From Candidatus Hinthialibacteria bacterium OLB16 (lineage in GTDB: Bacteria; Hinthialibacterota; Hinthialibacteria; OLB16), in contig LMZT01000048.1 of the NCBI GenBank assembly GCA_001567115.1, forward strand, positions 1 to 64,000: a DNA stretch of 64,000 bases, given 5' to 3'. The notes beneath the pieces are model-generated. The model saw only the letters and a list, made by a program, of their open reading frames with translations. It did not search any database and was not told the DNA's origin. The translations under genes were made by a program, and so were the position numbers. Shown piece after piece: positions 47,296 to 56,075 of this stretch (positions are counted from its first letter, which is position 1; each line of letters opens with the position of its first letter).

Positions 47296-48762
47296 TTATT
47301 TCGATTCTGCCTTTTTCTCTCTGGTTTCGATCATCTCGAGCGGGCCGGATGTGCTCAGTTCTTTCTCAACATCCGAATTTCCCAAAACCAGCAGGGTCAG
47401 CTGATCCGGTTTTAAATATTTTGCTGCCGCCTTTTTAAGATCCTCCAGTGTGAGTGCGGCCACCCGTTCCCGGTATTTCTCCAGGTAATCCTGCGGAACC
47501 CGGAAGTACTCCAGCTGGGCTGAGAGGTTGCAGGTGTCTGATGGAGTCTCAAATTCAAAAACGAAATCATTCATCCGTGACTGTTTGGCCAGATCCAGCT
47601 CTTCCTGGGTGATATCATCCGCCCGGGCAATCTCTTTCACAATATCCCTTGTCAGCTTCTCAGCTTTGACCGCATTGGCTGACTGGGTTTGAAGAACGAC
47701 CACAAACTGGCCGGTCAGCAGCGACTCTTCAAAGTCGGAAACGACCCGATAGGCATATCCTGAGTCACTCCGGACCCGGTTGAACAGGCGGGAGGAAAAG
47801 CTCCCCCCACCGAGGATAAAGTTTAACACCTCGATCGTGACTTTGTCCGGATTATTCCTCGCAATCCCGAGGTGCCCCAGCCGGATGGTGGACTGGTTCA
47901 GATCCTTGCGGATAAAATAACTCTTTCCTGCGGCGGGAGAGGGTTTCACCTCCGGGTATTCGACCGGAACATTTCCCTTCGGCCAGCCCCCCAGATATTT
48001 TTCGAGCAAAGCGAGGATCTGCTGCCGTTCGAAATCACCCGACAATGCCAATATCATCCGGTCCGGGTGGATGAACCTCTTGTGCCACTGCAGAAGGTCC
48101 TCTCGCGTGAACTTCGGAAGCGTTTGCTCATCCCCCAACGGGTCGCGGCCGTAGGGATGCTCACCATACATCAGCTTGCGAAACTCCCGGCGTGTAACCT
48201 CGAGCGGGTCATCTTCCTGGCGCCGGAGAGTGTCCAGCGCTTCTGCTCTTCGCTGATCGATTTTGTCAGGGGGATAGGCAGGTGACACCAGAATTTCCGA
48301 GAGCAGCCGGATCCCCAGGTCCAGATCCTGGCTTAAAACTCGCATCGACAGCGAGGCATAATCCCGGCTCCCGGCAGACTCCAGGCTGGCTCCGGCAAAT
48401 TCAAGCGCACGGTTCATTTCGGTGGCTGAGGTGACAGTCGACCCTCCAAGGCGCAGCAGAGAGGCAGTCAGGCCTGCCAGTCCGGATTCTTCCGGTTTCT
48501 CACACAAGGAACCGGCGTGAATCAATCCCATTGCCCGAACCAATGGGATTGAGCGATCTGGAAGCAGGTAAACGATCAGGCCATTGGCCATCTCGATCCG
48601 CTCCGGTTTGGGTGGATGGAATGGTTGATCCGGGAATTGAATTTTCTCCGGGCGATCCGGGCGGTCTGCCGCCAGGCCGGGAACCGCCATCACCATGAAT
48701 ACTCCAAGAAGCAGGCAGGAGCAGGCCAACACACAGGGTGTTGAACGAATGTTCAATTTCAT
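47296..48762 (-). CDS. M16-family protein, non-catalytic partner type
   Basis: A 488-residue exported M16 (insulinase-family) protein. The signal peptide begins at 48762 (MKLNIRSTPCVLACSCLLLG); an upstream ATG at 48804 adds 14 residues. The first domain lacks the zinc HxxEH motif (LCEKPEESGLAGLTAS at that position), while the R/Y substrate-binding region of the second half (SGYAYRVVSDFEESLLTGQF) remains. This is the pattern of the inactive subunit in two-gene M16 pairs. The active partner is the upstream gene on the same strand. Confidence 0.85.
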   Translation of the reverse strand: MKLNIRSTPCVLACSCLLLGVFMVMAVPGLAADRPDRPEKIQFPDQPFHPPKPERIEMANGLIVYLLPDRSIPLVRAMGLIHAGSLCEKPEESGLAGLTASLLRLGGSTVTSATEMNRALEFAGASLESAGSRDYASLSMRVLSQDLDLGIRLLSEILVSPAYPPDKIDQRRAEALDTLRRQEDDPLEVTRREFRKLMYGEHPYGRDPLGDEQTLPKFTREDLLQWHKRFIHPDRMILALSGDFERQQILALLEKYLGGWPKGNVPVEYPEVKPSPAAGKSYFIRKDLNQSTIRLGHLGIARNNPDKVTIEVLNFILGGGSFSSRLFNRVRSDSGYAYRVVSDFEESLLTGQFVVVLQTQSANAVKAEKLTRDIVKEIARADDITQEELDLAKQSRMNDFVFEFETPSDTCNLSAQLEYFRVPQDYLEKYRERVAALTLEDLKKAAAKYLKPDQLTLLVLGNSDVEKELSTSGPLEMIETREKKAESK

Positions 48763-48810
48763 CTCCTTTGAATCTCCTTTTGGTTTGGGCAGTGGGGACG
48801 GCATTTTGTC

Positions 48811-50312
48811 TTAAGTCCCCGGGGTTTTGGCTGGGGAAGAAGTCGGCTTCAGATTCACCACAGTCCGGTTGGAGTCGGTGAGGTATTTCTGAGCCACACG
48901 CTGGATGTCCTCAGCGGTTACCGCCTGCCGCAACTTATCTGAATCGAGGTACAGATCCCACTTTGCCAGGCATTCGAATTCGGCCAGCTGCCTCGCCAGA
49001 ACATAGTTCGATTCGAGGTCAGTGACAAAGGATGATTTGAGCTGGTTCTTGACTCGCTGAAGCTCCCAGTCATCGACTTTCTCCACGGCCAGCCGCTGGA
49101 TTTCCTCCGACAGAATTTTCTCGACTGACTCGGCCGATACCCCCTGAATCGGATCGGCAGACACCAGGAACATCCCGGGAAATTCGTTCTGTGTCTGGTA
49201 AGCCCAGACATCGCTGACCAGCTGCGCTTTTTCACGCAGCCGCTGGTAGAGGCGGGATGTTCGTCCATCTGCCAGAACTCCCTGCATCACCTCAAGCACC
49301 GGAAAATCGGAATCGGATATCTTGACTGTGTGCCAGCCCATCAGAAGGGTCGGATTGGCATCGAATTCCAGTGCGGCCCGTCTTTCGCCTTTCTGGGGTG
49401 GTTCCACTGTGACAACTGGAGGTGGTGGCTCCTGGCGTGGAATCGGCTCGAAATAACGGCGGATCATTTCCAGTGCGGCTTCGCTCTCAAAGTCCCCAAC
49501 CCACACAATGACTGCATTGTTGGGGGCATAGTAGAGGTTGAAAAATTCCTGCATGGTTTCACGTCGGTAGTTGGCGATATCGGAAGGCCACCCGATGGTC
49601 GGCCAGGTATAGGGATGCGCCATATAGGCGGTCGAAAAAACAACTCCCACATCGATCCGGATGGGACTGTGTCCATCCTCATCCGACGTTCTTCATGCAC
49701 CACTTCCTTTTCAGCATAGAATTCACGAAACACCGGATTGGCAATCCGGTCTGATTCCAGCCAGCACCACAGTTCGAGCTTGTTGCTCGGCAGCTTGATG
49801 ATGTAGTTGGTGTAATCATCAGCCGTGTAGGCATTCAACCCGGAGCCGCCATTCTTTTTGTACAGGTTGGACAGTTCCTCTCCGACCGCATACTTTTTCT
49901 GCTCTTTCTGCAATTCATCCAGGCGTTTTGCCAGGTTCTCGATCCGGGTGGTGTCGGCCTCGGAGCCTTTCAGTTTTTCATCGAGCATTTCATTGGCGGC
50001 CTGGTCGATCTCCTTCATGAGAGGCACTTCGGCGGCATAGTCGCGTGTCCCGATGGTCCGGGTCCCCTTGAACATCATGTGTTCGAGCATGTGGGCTGCT
50101 CCTGTGACACCGGCACGCTCATTGTTGTGGCCCACCTTGAAGGCGATCTGGCACGCGACTGTCGGCGAATGATGGCGTTCCAGCAGCAATACCTTAAGGC
50201 CATTCGCCAGAGTGTGCTCTTTGATCGGAAGATCGACCTCGCCGGCCTGGATCGCTGCAGCTGAAATGAACGGGAGGATGCTGACGGACAGGACCACCAA
50301 CAATTTTTTCAT
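48811..50312 (-). CDS. M16-family zinc peptidase (frameshifted)
   Basis: An exported peptidase of about 500 residues, signal peptide MKKLLVVLSVSILPFISAAA. The catalytic motif HMLEH (residues 74-78) is present, with the third ligand region ELWCWLESDRIANPVFREFY and EKEVVHEERR. The frame changes near 49640 at six T on the coding strand; seven T gives WELFFSTAYMAHPYTWPTIG, the expected family sequence. The C-terminal part begins in the second frame and holds the non-catalytic homologous domain. It is the active partner of the next gene, 49 bases downstream. Confidence 0.88.
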
Positions 50313-50369
50313 GGCGTCTCCTTCACTGGGCGGTTTGGGGTTGCATACAGTAGTAACAACGAATGGAAT

Positions 50370-50741
50370 TTACTGGAGGAACTCTCCACCAAAACTGCGT
50401 TTGGCGGTTTCCATGTCCAGAAAAATTTCAAAGATCCGGTTCAGCTTGGTCAACTCAAGGAGGGCTGCGAACTGCGCAGTCATGTGGACCATCACCATTC
50501 GTCCATTTCGCTGGCGTACTTCCTTCTGAACCGAGATGAGAAATCCAAGGCCACGGCTGTCCACTGCAATCAGCCCCTCGAAATCGAAGATGATGTTCGT
50601 GATCCCCTGTGCGATGATTTCGTTGAGCTTCTGTTTCATCTCGGCGATGCGCGCTTCCTGGAGAAAACCATTGACCTGCCAGATGACGATCGAACCTTCC
50701 ACAGCGAATGTCTGGGTAAAATGAAATGCTTCCGGGCACAT
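50370..50741 (-). CDS. STAS-domain anti-sigma factor antagonist-like protein
   Basis: A 123-residue single STAS domain. Strand-helix pattern and the loop FDFEGLIAVDSRGLGFLISV carry the Ser expected to be phosphorylated (DSRG). STAS proteins bind anti-sigma factors or switch-kinase partners. No kinase or phosphatase gene is adjacent; the small protein on the same strand upstream has no known link. Good GAGG ribosome-binding site upstream. Confidence 0.8.
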   Translation of the reverse strand: MCPEAFHFTQTFAVEGSIVIWQVNGFLQEARIAEMKQKLNEIIAQGITNIIFDFEGLIAVDSRGLGFLISVQKEVRQRNGRMVMVHMTAQFAALLELTKLNRIFEIFLDMETAKRSFGGEFLQ

Positions 50742-51008
50742 GGATGATTCACCTCGTTCTTTTCAAACAGCAAAGCATAAGGCCTTCAGCCCATTCATGT
50801 GAAGACAAGCCATGCAGATATGCGGAGTCGTTCTGGCTGGCGGGATGGATTTGTCAAAACTCTATCGAGACACCTGAATCTGACAAAAAGTCATTCGGAC
50901 CTCTTTACTGTCTGAGGGAAAAGGATGAACCGATGGCATTCCGCGATTGCAGCAGCCTGCACAGGCCATCCCATCATAATGCTGCGAGGTGTGTCGCTGA
51001 AAATGTTC

Positions 51009-51308
51009 TCAACTTTTGGATTGCAGGCTGCTGATTGTCAACGGGACTCCCCCGCTGTGGACCCGAATCCGCTTCATGACTGAAATCAGGGTTAAAACTT
51101 CTTCGCAAAGTTGACCAATAGCCTGGCCGGCACCCTGAAGGTCCATGAGATGCTGATAGGTGCCATTGCTTCCCGTTCGTACAACCTCGATATCCAGATT
51201 TTCGTTCTGCAGCTGAAGCGAGAACAGTGTCCCCTTCAGGTCCGCAATCTTGGACCGGATCGACAAGTCGATGTCATCCTGCAGTTGTAAAAGCTCCTGA
51301 CTCATCAT
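51009..51308 (-). CDS. Small hypothetical helical protein
   Basis: A 99-residue protein predicted largely helical (ELLQLQDDIDLSIRSKIADL, AIGQLCEEVLTLISVMKRIR), with a well-placed AGGAGG. No family is recognised. It could be a small signalling or chaperone-like partner of the STAS protein 268 bases downstream; this is only a guess from position. Confidence 0.55.
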   Translation of the reverse strand: MMSQELLQLQDDIDLSIRSKIADLKGTLFSLQLQNENLDIEVVRTGSNGTYQHLMDLQGAGQAIGQLCEEVLTLISVMKRIRVHSGGVPLTISSLQSKS

Positions 51309-51433
51309 TCATCCTCCTTGTCTGGGTTCGTAAAGATCTGTTAGTGTGGCAGGTCCTTTTATTTCCCATGGTCGTATCTTTGCCGATTCGACCTCTATTT
51401 ACTGGTACGAGGAGATCCGGATTTTTACTACAA

Positions 51434-51482
51434 ATATTTTATAAAAATATCACTTGACGGAACCGATCAGAAACGATAAATA
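51434..51482 (+). promoter_or_regulatory. Candidate promoter with UP-like AT palindrome
   Basis: The 355-base gap 51309-51663 is conspicuously AT-rich. ATATTTT-ATA-AAAATAT (51434-51450) is a perfect AT palindrome directly upstream of TTGACG (51454-51459), followed after 17 bases by TAAATA. The arrangement resembles an UP element and a sigma-70 promoter, for the small gene at 51664 with a leader of about 170 bases. Confidence 0.4.
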
Positions 51483-51581
51483 ACGCACAAAAAACTGGGC
51501 GTTTGATTCACATTATACGCTCCGGATTGATTCGAACTGTTGAGGTATGCTCTGTGGCATGGCTTTCAGAATATTTTGTTC

Positions 51582-51629
51582 TTGACTTTAAGTTTTGAGT
51601 TTTGTACGCTTTACGTAAATAAATACAAT
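51582..51629 (+). promoter_or_regulatory. Second candidate promoter for the 98-residue gene
   Basis: TTGACT (51582-51587) with TACGCT 17 bases on, and an alternative -10 TACAAT at 51624-51629, lie closer to the gene at 51664. A TTTACGTAAA palindrome (51610-51619) overlaps this region and could be an operator. Confidence 0.35.
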
Positions 51630-51663
51630 GTCGTTATTACTCTAGAGATAGGATGATTGAAAA

Positions 51664-51960
51664 ATGCCAAAACCCACATGCCAGTTGAACCTGACCCTGG
51701 AAGTTCCAGTTGCAGAACATGTCGAAAAAATTTCCCGGGAGGCAAATTACCGCCCCAGCGGTGCTGGACGGGTCATGCTCGAGCAGCGCCTGGCCCTCGA
51801 GGCAGCCGGTTGGAAAATCGACAATAACGAGCTCTTCACACTGCTCGAGGCTGTCTGCCGCCTCAAACCCGAGAACCTGGAGTCGATCAAGATCACCATG
51901 CGGGGGTTAGTCGCCAAAGAAGCTTCCGATGAAGCTTTGCGGGCCGGCTCCGCTCATTGA
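51664..51960 (+). CDS. Small hypothetical protein
   Basis: A 98-residue protein beginning MPKPTCQLNLTLEVPVAEHV, with a strand followed by helices. The N-terminal third (strand, then helix) could suit a ribbon-helix-helix or similar small binding fold, but no signature is firm. The gene has AGGA upstream, its own candidate promoters, and ends at a bidirectional terminator, so it appears to be a monocistronic unit. Unknown function. Confidence 0.6.
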   Translation: MPKPTCQLNLTLEVPVAEHVEKISREANYRPSGAGRVMLEQRLALEAAGWKIDNNELFTLLEAVCRLKPENLESIKITMRGLVAKEASDEALRAGSAH

Positions 51961-52009
51961 ACCGGCACAGCTCGAGTACTGACTTCTGGCAACCCTGAAA
52001 GAAGATTTG

Positions 52010-52046
52010 ACGAAAAGCACTTCTTGATCTGGGAAGTGCTTTTCGT
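52010..52046. terminator. Bidirectional terminator between convergent genes
   Basis: ACGAAAAGCACTTC (52010-52023) pairs perfectly with GAAGTGCTTTTCGT (52033-52046) around a 9-base loop. It ends two bases from the end of the minus-strand gene and 50 bases after the plus-strand gene. The A/T tracts within the arms would serve as U-tract-like ends in both directions. Confidence 0.75.
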
Positions 52047-52047
52047 A

Positions 52048-53475
52048 TTATTTACGTTTTTCTGCCACTGCCAGCAGAGACAATCCAAAGGGAAGCCTCA
52101 GCCTGTATTCCAGTTTGACCCACGGCATCAAGTGATCCATCAGCCGCAGTTGCTGGGTAGGGAGGATCTCGCGGCGCAGCACTTTCCCATTGAACCACCA
52201 ACCCAAAGCCCCCAGCACATTCATATAACGCATCTCGACCACATCAAAACCTGCTCTCTCGAACAACAGGCCCATCGATCGGCGGGTATAACGGCGATGG
52301 TGGTCCAGCCCCACATCGAAGCTGCCAAAGAGGCAGGGCATGGCCGGGACGAGAATGATGACACGCCCGCCAGGTTTCAGAGTCTCATGGACAAAGTGTA
52401 GCACCGCTTCGTGATTCCGGATGTGCTCGAGAACATTGGAAGAAACGACTGTATCGGGAGACTCATCCAGTTCGGAGGGTCTCTCAGGAGCCTCCAGATC
52501 GATCTGGCAGACACGGACATGCCTCAAATCCGAAAACCGCTGGCGTAAGACTTCACGGTACTCATCCGAAATTTCCGCCAGCCACAGCCGTTCCGCTCCG
52601 GTATAGTACTGGCTCATATTGCCAGTTCCGGCACCGAGTTCCATGACCTTTTTTCCAAAATGCACCTTCATCACTTTCGCCTGCCAGGCGGCGTAGTGGG
52701 ACAGCCTGCGCATCCTGAGCAAGGTTTCATACCCGATGTTCTGCTTTCCCCCGCCATCGGTAAAAGCACATCGCAGGACTGTGAGAACTGCCGATATCCC
52801 ATCTTTCCATCCGATCTTTTTCCCTTCCTCATACCCTCGCCCATGGTAGGAAATCGGAATTTCGTAAATCCGCCAGTGGCGTTGCGCAATGCGTGCGGTC
52901 AGTTCCGGTTCGATTCCGAACCGCCTGGATTTCAATGTGAAACTTTCCAGAACCTCACGCCGGAATACCTTGTAGCAGGTTTCCATATCGGTCAGATTGA
53001 GGTTCGAAAACATGTTGGACAGCAGGGTGAGCAGGCGGTTCCCGACTGCATGCCAGAACAGCAGCACCCTCCTCGGGCCGGACATGAACCGTGAGCCATA
53101 CACAACATCCGCATGGCCATCGAGAATCGGCTGCAGCAATCTGGGATATTCTTTCGGATCGTACTCCAGATCGGCATCCTGGATCAGGATGATGTCTCCG
53201 GTGGCTTCCTTGAATCCCCGCCGGAGGGCAGCCCCTTTTCCCTGATTGCATTCCTGAAAAAAGATCCGGACATTTGGATGGCTTTTAAGGATCTCCAGCT
53301 GATGATGGGTTCCATCTGTGCTGCCATCATCCACGATGATGATTTCCTTCTCCAGAGGAATTTCGACCGCCTGCACCATCGTGATGACCGAAAGAATCGT
53401 GTGTTCCTCGTTATAAACCGGAATCACGATGCTCAGTTTTTGATACTCTTTGTGCAGTTCAGGTGGCGGGTTCAT
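52048..53475 (-). CDS. GT2 glycosyltransferase fused to a SAM methyltransferase
   Basis: A fusion of about 475 residues. The N-terminal GT2 domain (about 10-230) has [23 protein letters not shown] and QDADLEYDP (the DxD-like site), as in dolichyl-phosphate-type transferases. The C-terminal methyltransferase (about 265-465) has the SAM loop [16 protein letters not shown] and later [20 protein letters not shown]. The start is taken at ATG 53475, because TTG 53496 lacks a clear ribosome-binding site; neither is certain. A single protein would both glycosylate a lipid or glycan and methylate a product. It is 32 bases after the sulfatase. Confidence 0.82.
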   Translation of the reverse strand: MNPPPELHKEYQKLSIVIPVYNEEHTILSVITMVQAVEIPLEKEIIIVDDGSTDGTHHQLEILKSHPNVRIFFQECNQGKGAALRRGFKEATGDIILIQDADLEYDPKEYPRLLQPILDGHADVVYGSRFMSGPRRVLLFWHAVGNRLLTLLSNMFSNLNLTDMETCYKVFRREVLESFTLKSRRFGIEPELTARIAQRHWRIYEIPISYHGRGYEEGKKIGWKDGISAVLTVLRCAFTDGGGKQNIGYETLLRMRRLSHYAAWQAKVMKVHFGKKVMELGAGTGNMSQYYTGAERLWLAEISDEYREVLRQRFSDLRHVRVCQIDLEAPERPSELDESPDTVVSSNVLEHIRNHEAVLHFVHETLKPGGRVIILVPAMPCLFGSFDVGLDHHRRYTRRSMGLLFERAGFDVVEMRYMNVLGALGWWFNGKVLRREILPTQQLRLMDHLMPWVKLEYRLRLPFGLSLLAVAEKRK

Positions 53476-53507
53476 AGGATTAACCAATATCGTCAAGGCT
53501 CATTCGT

Positions 53508-54932
53508 TCAATGCCAGGGAAAGCCGGCGGTTCCGGTCGCTGCACGGATTGAATCCTCCGCCTGCATCAGGATATCGCGGTACTGCTGGTTGAGTAAAAC
53601 ACGCTCCCTCACGCTTTCCGGATTCCAGTCCGACAGCAGCCGCTCTTTCATCGAGCGGACTGTATCCGCCAGTTCGGGAACGTTCGCACGATTAACTGTT
53701 TCACCCGGATCATCGACCAGATCGAATAACAGCGGATCCTGCTGGTGGCAGTAGATCAGCTTGTAACGCTCATTGCGGATCATCCGCATCGGGGAGTGGA
53801 TTCCATAATCGGCATATTCAGCGAAAACTTCCCGGCCAGGCTCGAGCGGCGCACCCTTCAAAGCCGGCAGGAAGCTCGAACCATCCAGGAAATCATAAGG
53901 CTCAGTCCCGGCCAGTTCACACAGGGAAGGGAACAGGTCAATCAGTGAAACCGGTTCTTTGATACGGATTCCCTTTCTGAACCCCTCAGGCCAGTGAATG
54001 ATCAGCGGCACCCGGACTGATTCCTCATAGAAACTGCTCTTGAACCACAGTCCATGTTTTCCCAGCATGTCTCCATGGTCGCTGGTGTAGATGATGATCG
54101 TGTTGTCCCAGAATCCCTGCTGGCGCAGCATCTGGCACAGCAGTCCGACCCGCCGGTCCAGCCCGGTTACCATCGAATAGTAGACCTGGACAGCACGGCG
54201 CGCCTGTGCAGGGGTGGGAGGATCCTTCTCCAGGCCAAAGTGGCGTGCAAGCGAGCGATAATAAGGCGGGAGATCCTCCAGGCTTCCAGTGATCTCCGGT
54301 TCGAAGTCGCGATACAGATCCGCCAGTTCTTCCGGGGCGGAGTAAGGTGTGTGTGGCCGGTAAAATCCAACACAGAGCGCAAAAGGTCTTGTCCGCCTGG
54401 AAGGATTCTGCTGATGCAGGTATTTCAAGGCGAATCCCTGGGCGATGTCATCTTCGGCATCATGGCGTGCAATTCCTGCACCCGCCTCGGCGATTGCTTT
54501 CACATTTCTGGTGACATCCGGCTCCTGATTCCGCCAGTGAGCGAAATGGTTGCGCATGGTAGGATAGGCATCCCCGCACAGCCGGTGTTCAAACCCATGA
54601 TTCCGGTCTCCATAGACCAGATGCATCCGTCCGGAGATCACTGTCTCCCAGCCAGCGGCACTGAGCGCCATCGGCCAGGTCGGCGTAGTCGATGGGATCG
54701 TATCGGCCAGTCCCCACACCCCGATGTTTCCGGGATGCCTCCCGGTCAGCATCGACAGACGCGAAGCCACACAGACGGGGGAGGCGCAGTAGGCTGAATC
54801 GAATACAATTCCATTCCCGGCCAATGCATCCAGATGGGGAGTCTGAACCACTGCATTGCCATAACACCCTAGAACACCGGGTGTGTGCTGGTCACTGCAG
54901 ATGATGAGGATATTCGGCCGTTCGGATTTCAT
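53508..54932 (-). CDS. Sulfatase (alkaline phosphatase superfamily)
   Basis: A 474-residue sulfatase. The metal site begins NILIICSDQHTPGVLGCYGN, and Cys54 in PVCVASRLSMLTGRHPG matches the C-x-A-S-R motif for maturation to formylglycine. Later motifs (YTSDHGDMLGKHGLWFKSSF) fit. No signal peptide is obvious, so it may be cytoplasmic. No anaerobic maturase or FGE is in the window. Substrate unknown; choline-sulfatase-like and glycan sulfatases share this layout. Confidence 0.9.
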   Translation of the reverse strand: MKSERPNILIICSDQHTPGVLGCYGNAVVQTPHLDALAGNGIVFDSAYCASPVCVASRLSMLTGRHPGNIGVWGLADTIPSTTPTWPMALSAAGWETVISGRMHLVYGDRNHGFEHRLCGDAYPTMRNHFAHWRNQEPDVTRNVKAIAEAGAGIARHDAEDDIAQGFALKYLHQQNPSRRTRPFALCVGFYRPHTPYSAPEELADLYRDFEPEITGSLEDLPPYYRSLARHFGLEKDPPTPAQARRAVQVYYSMVTGLDRRVGLLCQMLRQQGFWDNTIIIYTSDHGDMLGKHGLWFKSSFYEESVRVPLIIHWPEGFRKGIRIKEPVSLIDLFPSLCELAGTEPYDFLDGSSFLPALKGAPLEPGREVFAEYADYGIHSPMRMIRNERYKLIYCHQQDPLLFDLVDDPGETVNRANVPELADTVRSMKERLLSDWNPESVRERVLLNQQYRDILMQAEDSIRAATGTAGFPWH

Positions 54933-54944
54933 TTCAGATTGCGA

Positions 54945-55985
54945 TCACCTGAAGCCCAGCTCCTGTGCGACAAGGTCTTTGTTCTCCAGAACCCAGTCAT
55001 ACAGATTCCGGATCCCCTCAGCAGGTTTTATTCGAGGTTCCCAACCCAGCTTCGTTCTGGTTTCTGTAATATCCGAGATATAGACCGGCTGATCCCCCGG
55101 GCGCCAGTCGGAATAGGACACCGGGATTTTACGGCCCAGCAGGTTTTCAAGGAGCGGGCCGAATTCCTTCCAGATCGAGAGGGCATAGTCCGGCCCTCCT
55201 CCGATATTGAAAATACGGCCTGCCACCTGGTCACGCCGGTCGATGGCCTGCTCATACGCATTCACGAGGTCTTCCACATACAACACATCGCGCACCTGCT
55301 TCCCATTCCCGTAAATGACGATCGGATGCTGAAAGACCGCAGCGATGACAAACCAGGCGACCCATCCCTGATCCTCGATGCCGAACTGCCGGGTGCCATA
55401 GATGCAGGACTGGCGCAGCACAACAGTCGGGATGCCATAGATGCGTGAATAATCACGCACATACTGGTCGGCTGCCCCCTTCGAGCAGCCATAGGGTGAA
55501 TGGAAATCCAGCCGGTAGGAAACCGGGATTCCGGCGGGAAGGTCACGGTATCGATAGCGGTCTTCATCTTCGACCACCACGATATCTTCCATCCCCCCAT
55601 AGACCTTGTTGGTGGAAGCGTACAACATCACCGGGTGTGGGTTCTGCGCACGCGCCGCTTCGAGAACATTGAAAGTTCCAAGGGCATTGATGTCGAAATC
55701 TTCGCGTGGGTTGGTTACCGATGTGGTGACCGCCACCTGGGCAGCCAGATGGATTACCGCATCGAAAGGCCCTTCAGATAGAAAACAGGCCTCCAGGTCC
55801 GCTGAATGGCGGATATCTCCCTGGATAATCCGGACCGCATGTTCCCTCTTCAACCAATCCGCATTCGAGCACGATCCACGGCGGGAAAGGTTGTCAAATG
55901 CGACAACCTCCGCCCCTTTCTTCGCAAAGCGTGCACAGGTATGACATCCAATGAAGCCGGCTCCACCGGTAATAAGTATGCGCAT
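54945..55985 (-). CDS. CDP-paratose 2-epimerase-like nucleotide-sugar epimerase
   Basis: A 346-residue extended SDR enzyme with GGAGFIG (7-13), the active-site element SPYGCSKGAADQYV (Y-x3-K), and the segment RLDFHSPYGCSKG and QSCIYGTRQFGIEDQGWVAW characteristic of CDP-paratose/tyvelose epimerases. It makes a sugar nucleotide precursor for surface glycans. It lies 12 bases before the sulfatase and 90 after the GT39 gene, in a glycan-synthesis cluster. Confidence 0.85.
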   Translation of the reverse strand: MRILITGGAGFIGCHTCARFAKKGAEVVAFDNLSRRGSCSNADWLKREHAVRIIQGDIRHSADLEACFLSEGPFDAVIHLAAQVAVTTSVTNPREDFDINALGTFNVLEAARAQNPHPVMLYASTNKVYGGMEDIVVVEDEDRYRYRDLPAGIPVSYRLDFHSPYGCSKGAADQYVRDYSRIYGIPTVVLRQSCIYGTRQFGIEDQGWVAWFVIAAVFQHPIVIYGNGKQVRDVLYVEDLVNAYEQAIDRRDQVAGRIFNIGGGPDYALSIWKEFGPLLENLLGRKIPVSYSDWRPGDQPVYISDITETRTKLGWEPRIKPAEGIRNLYDWVLENKDLVAQELGFR

Positions 55986-56075
55986 GACTGATTTCTCGTG
56001 ATTTCAACGTAGTTTCAAACCAAACTCCGAATCTTGGCTGAACTTCGCGGGTCTGTAAACCCAAATAAATGGCTC

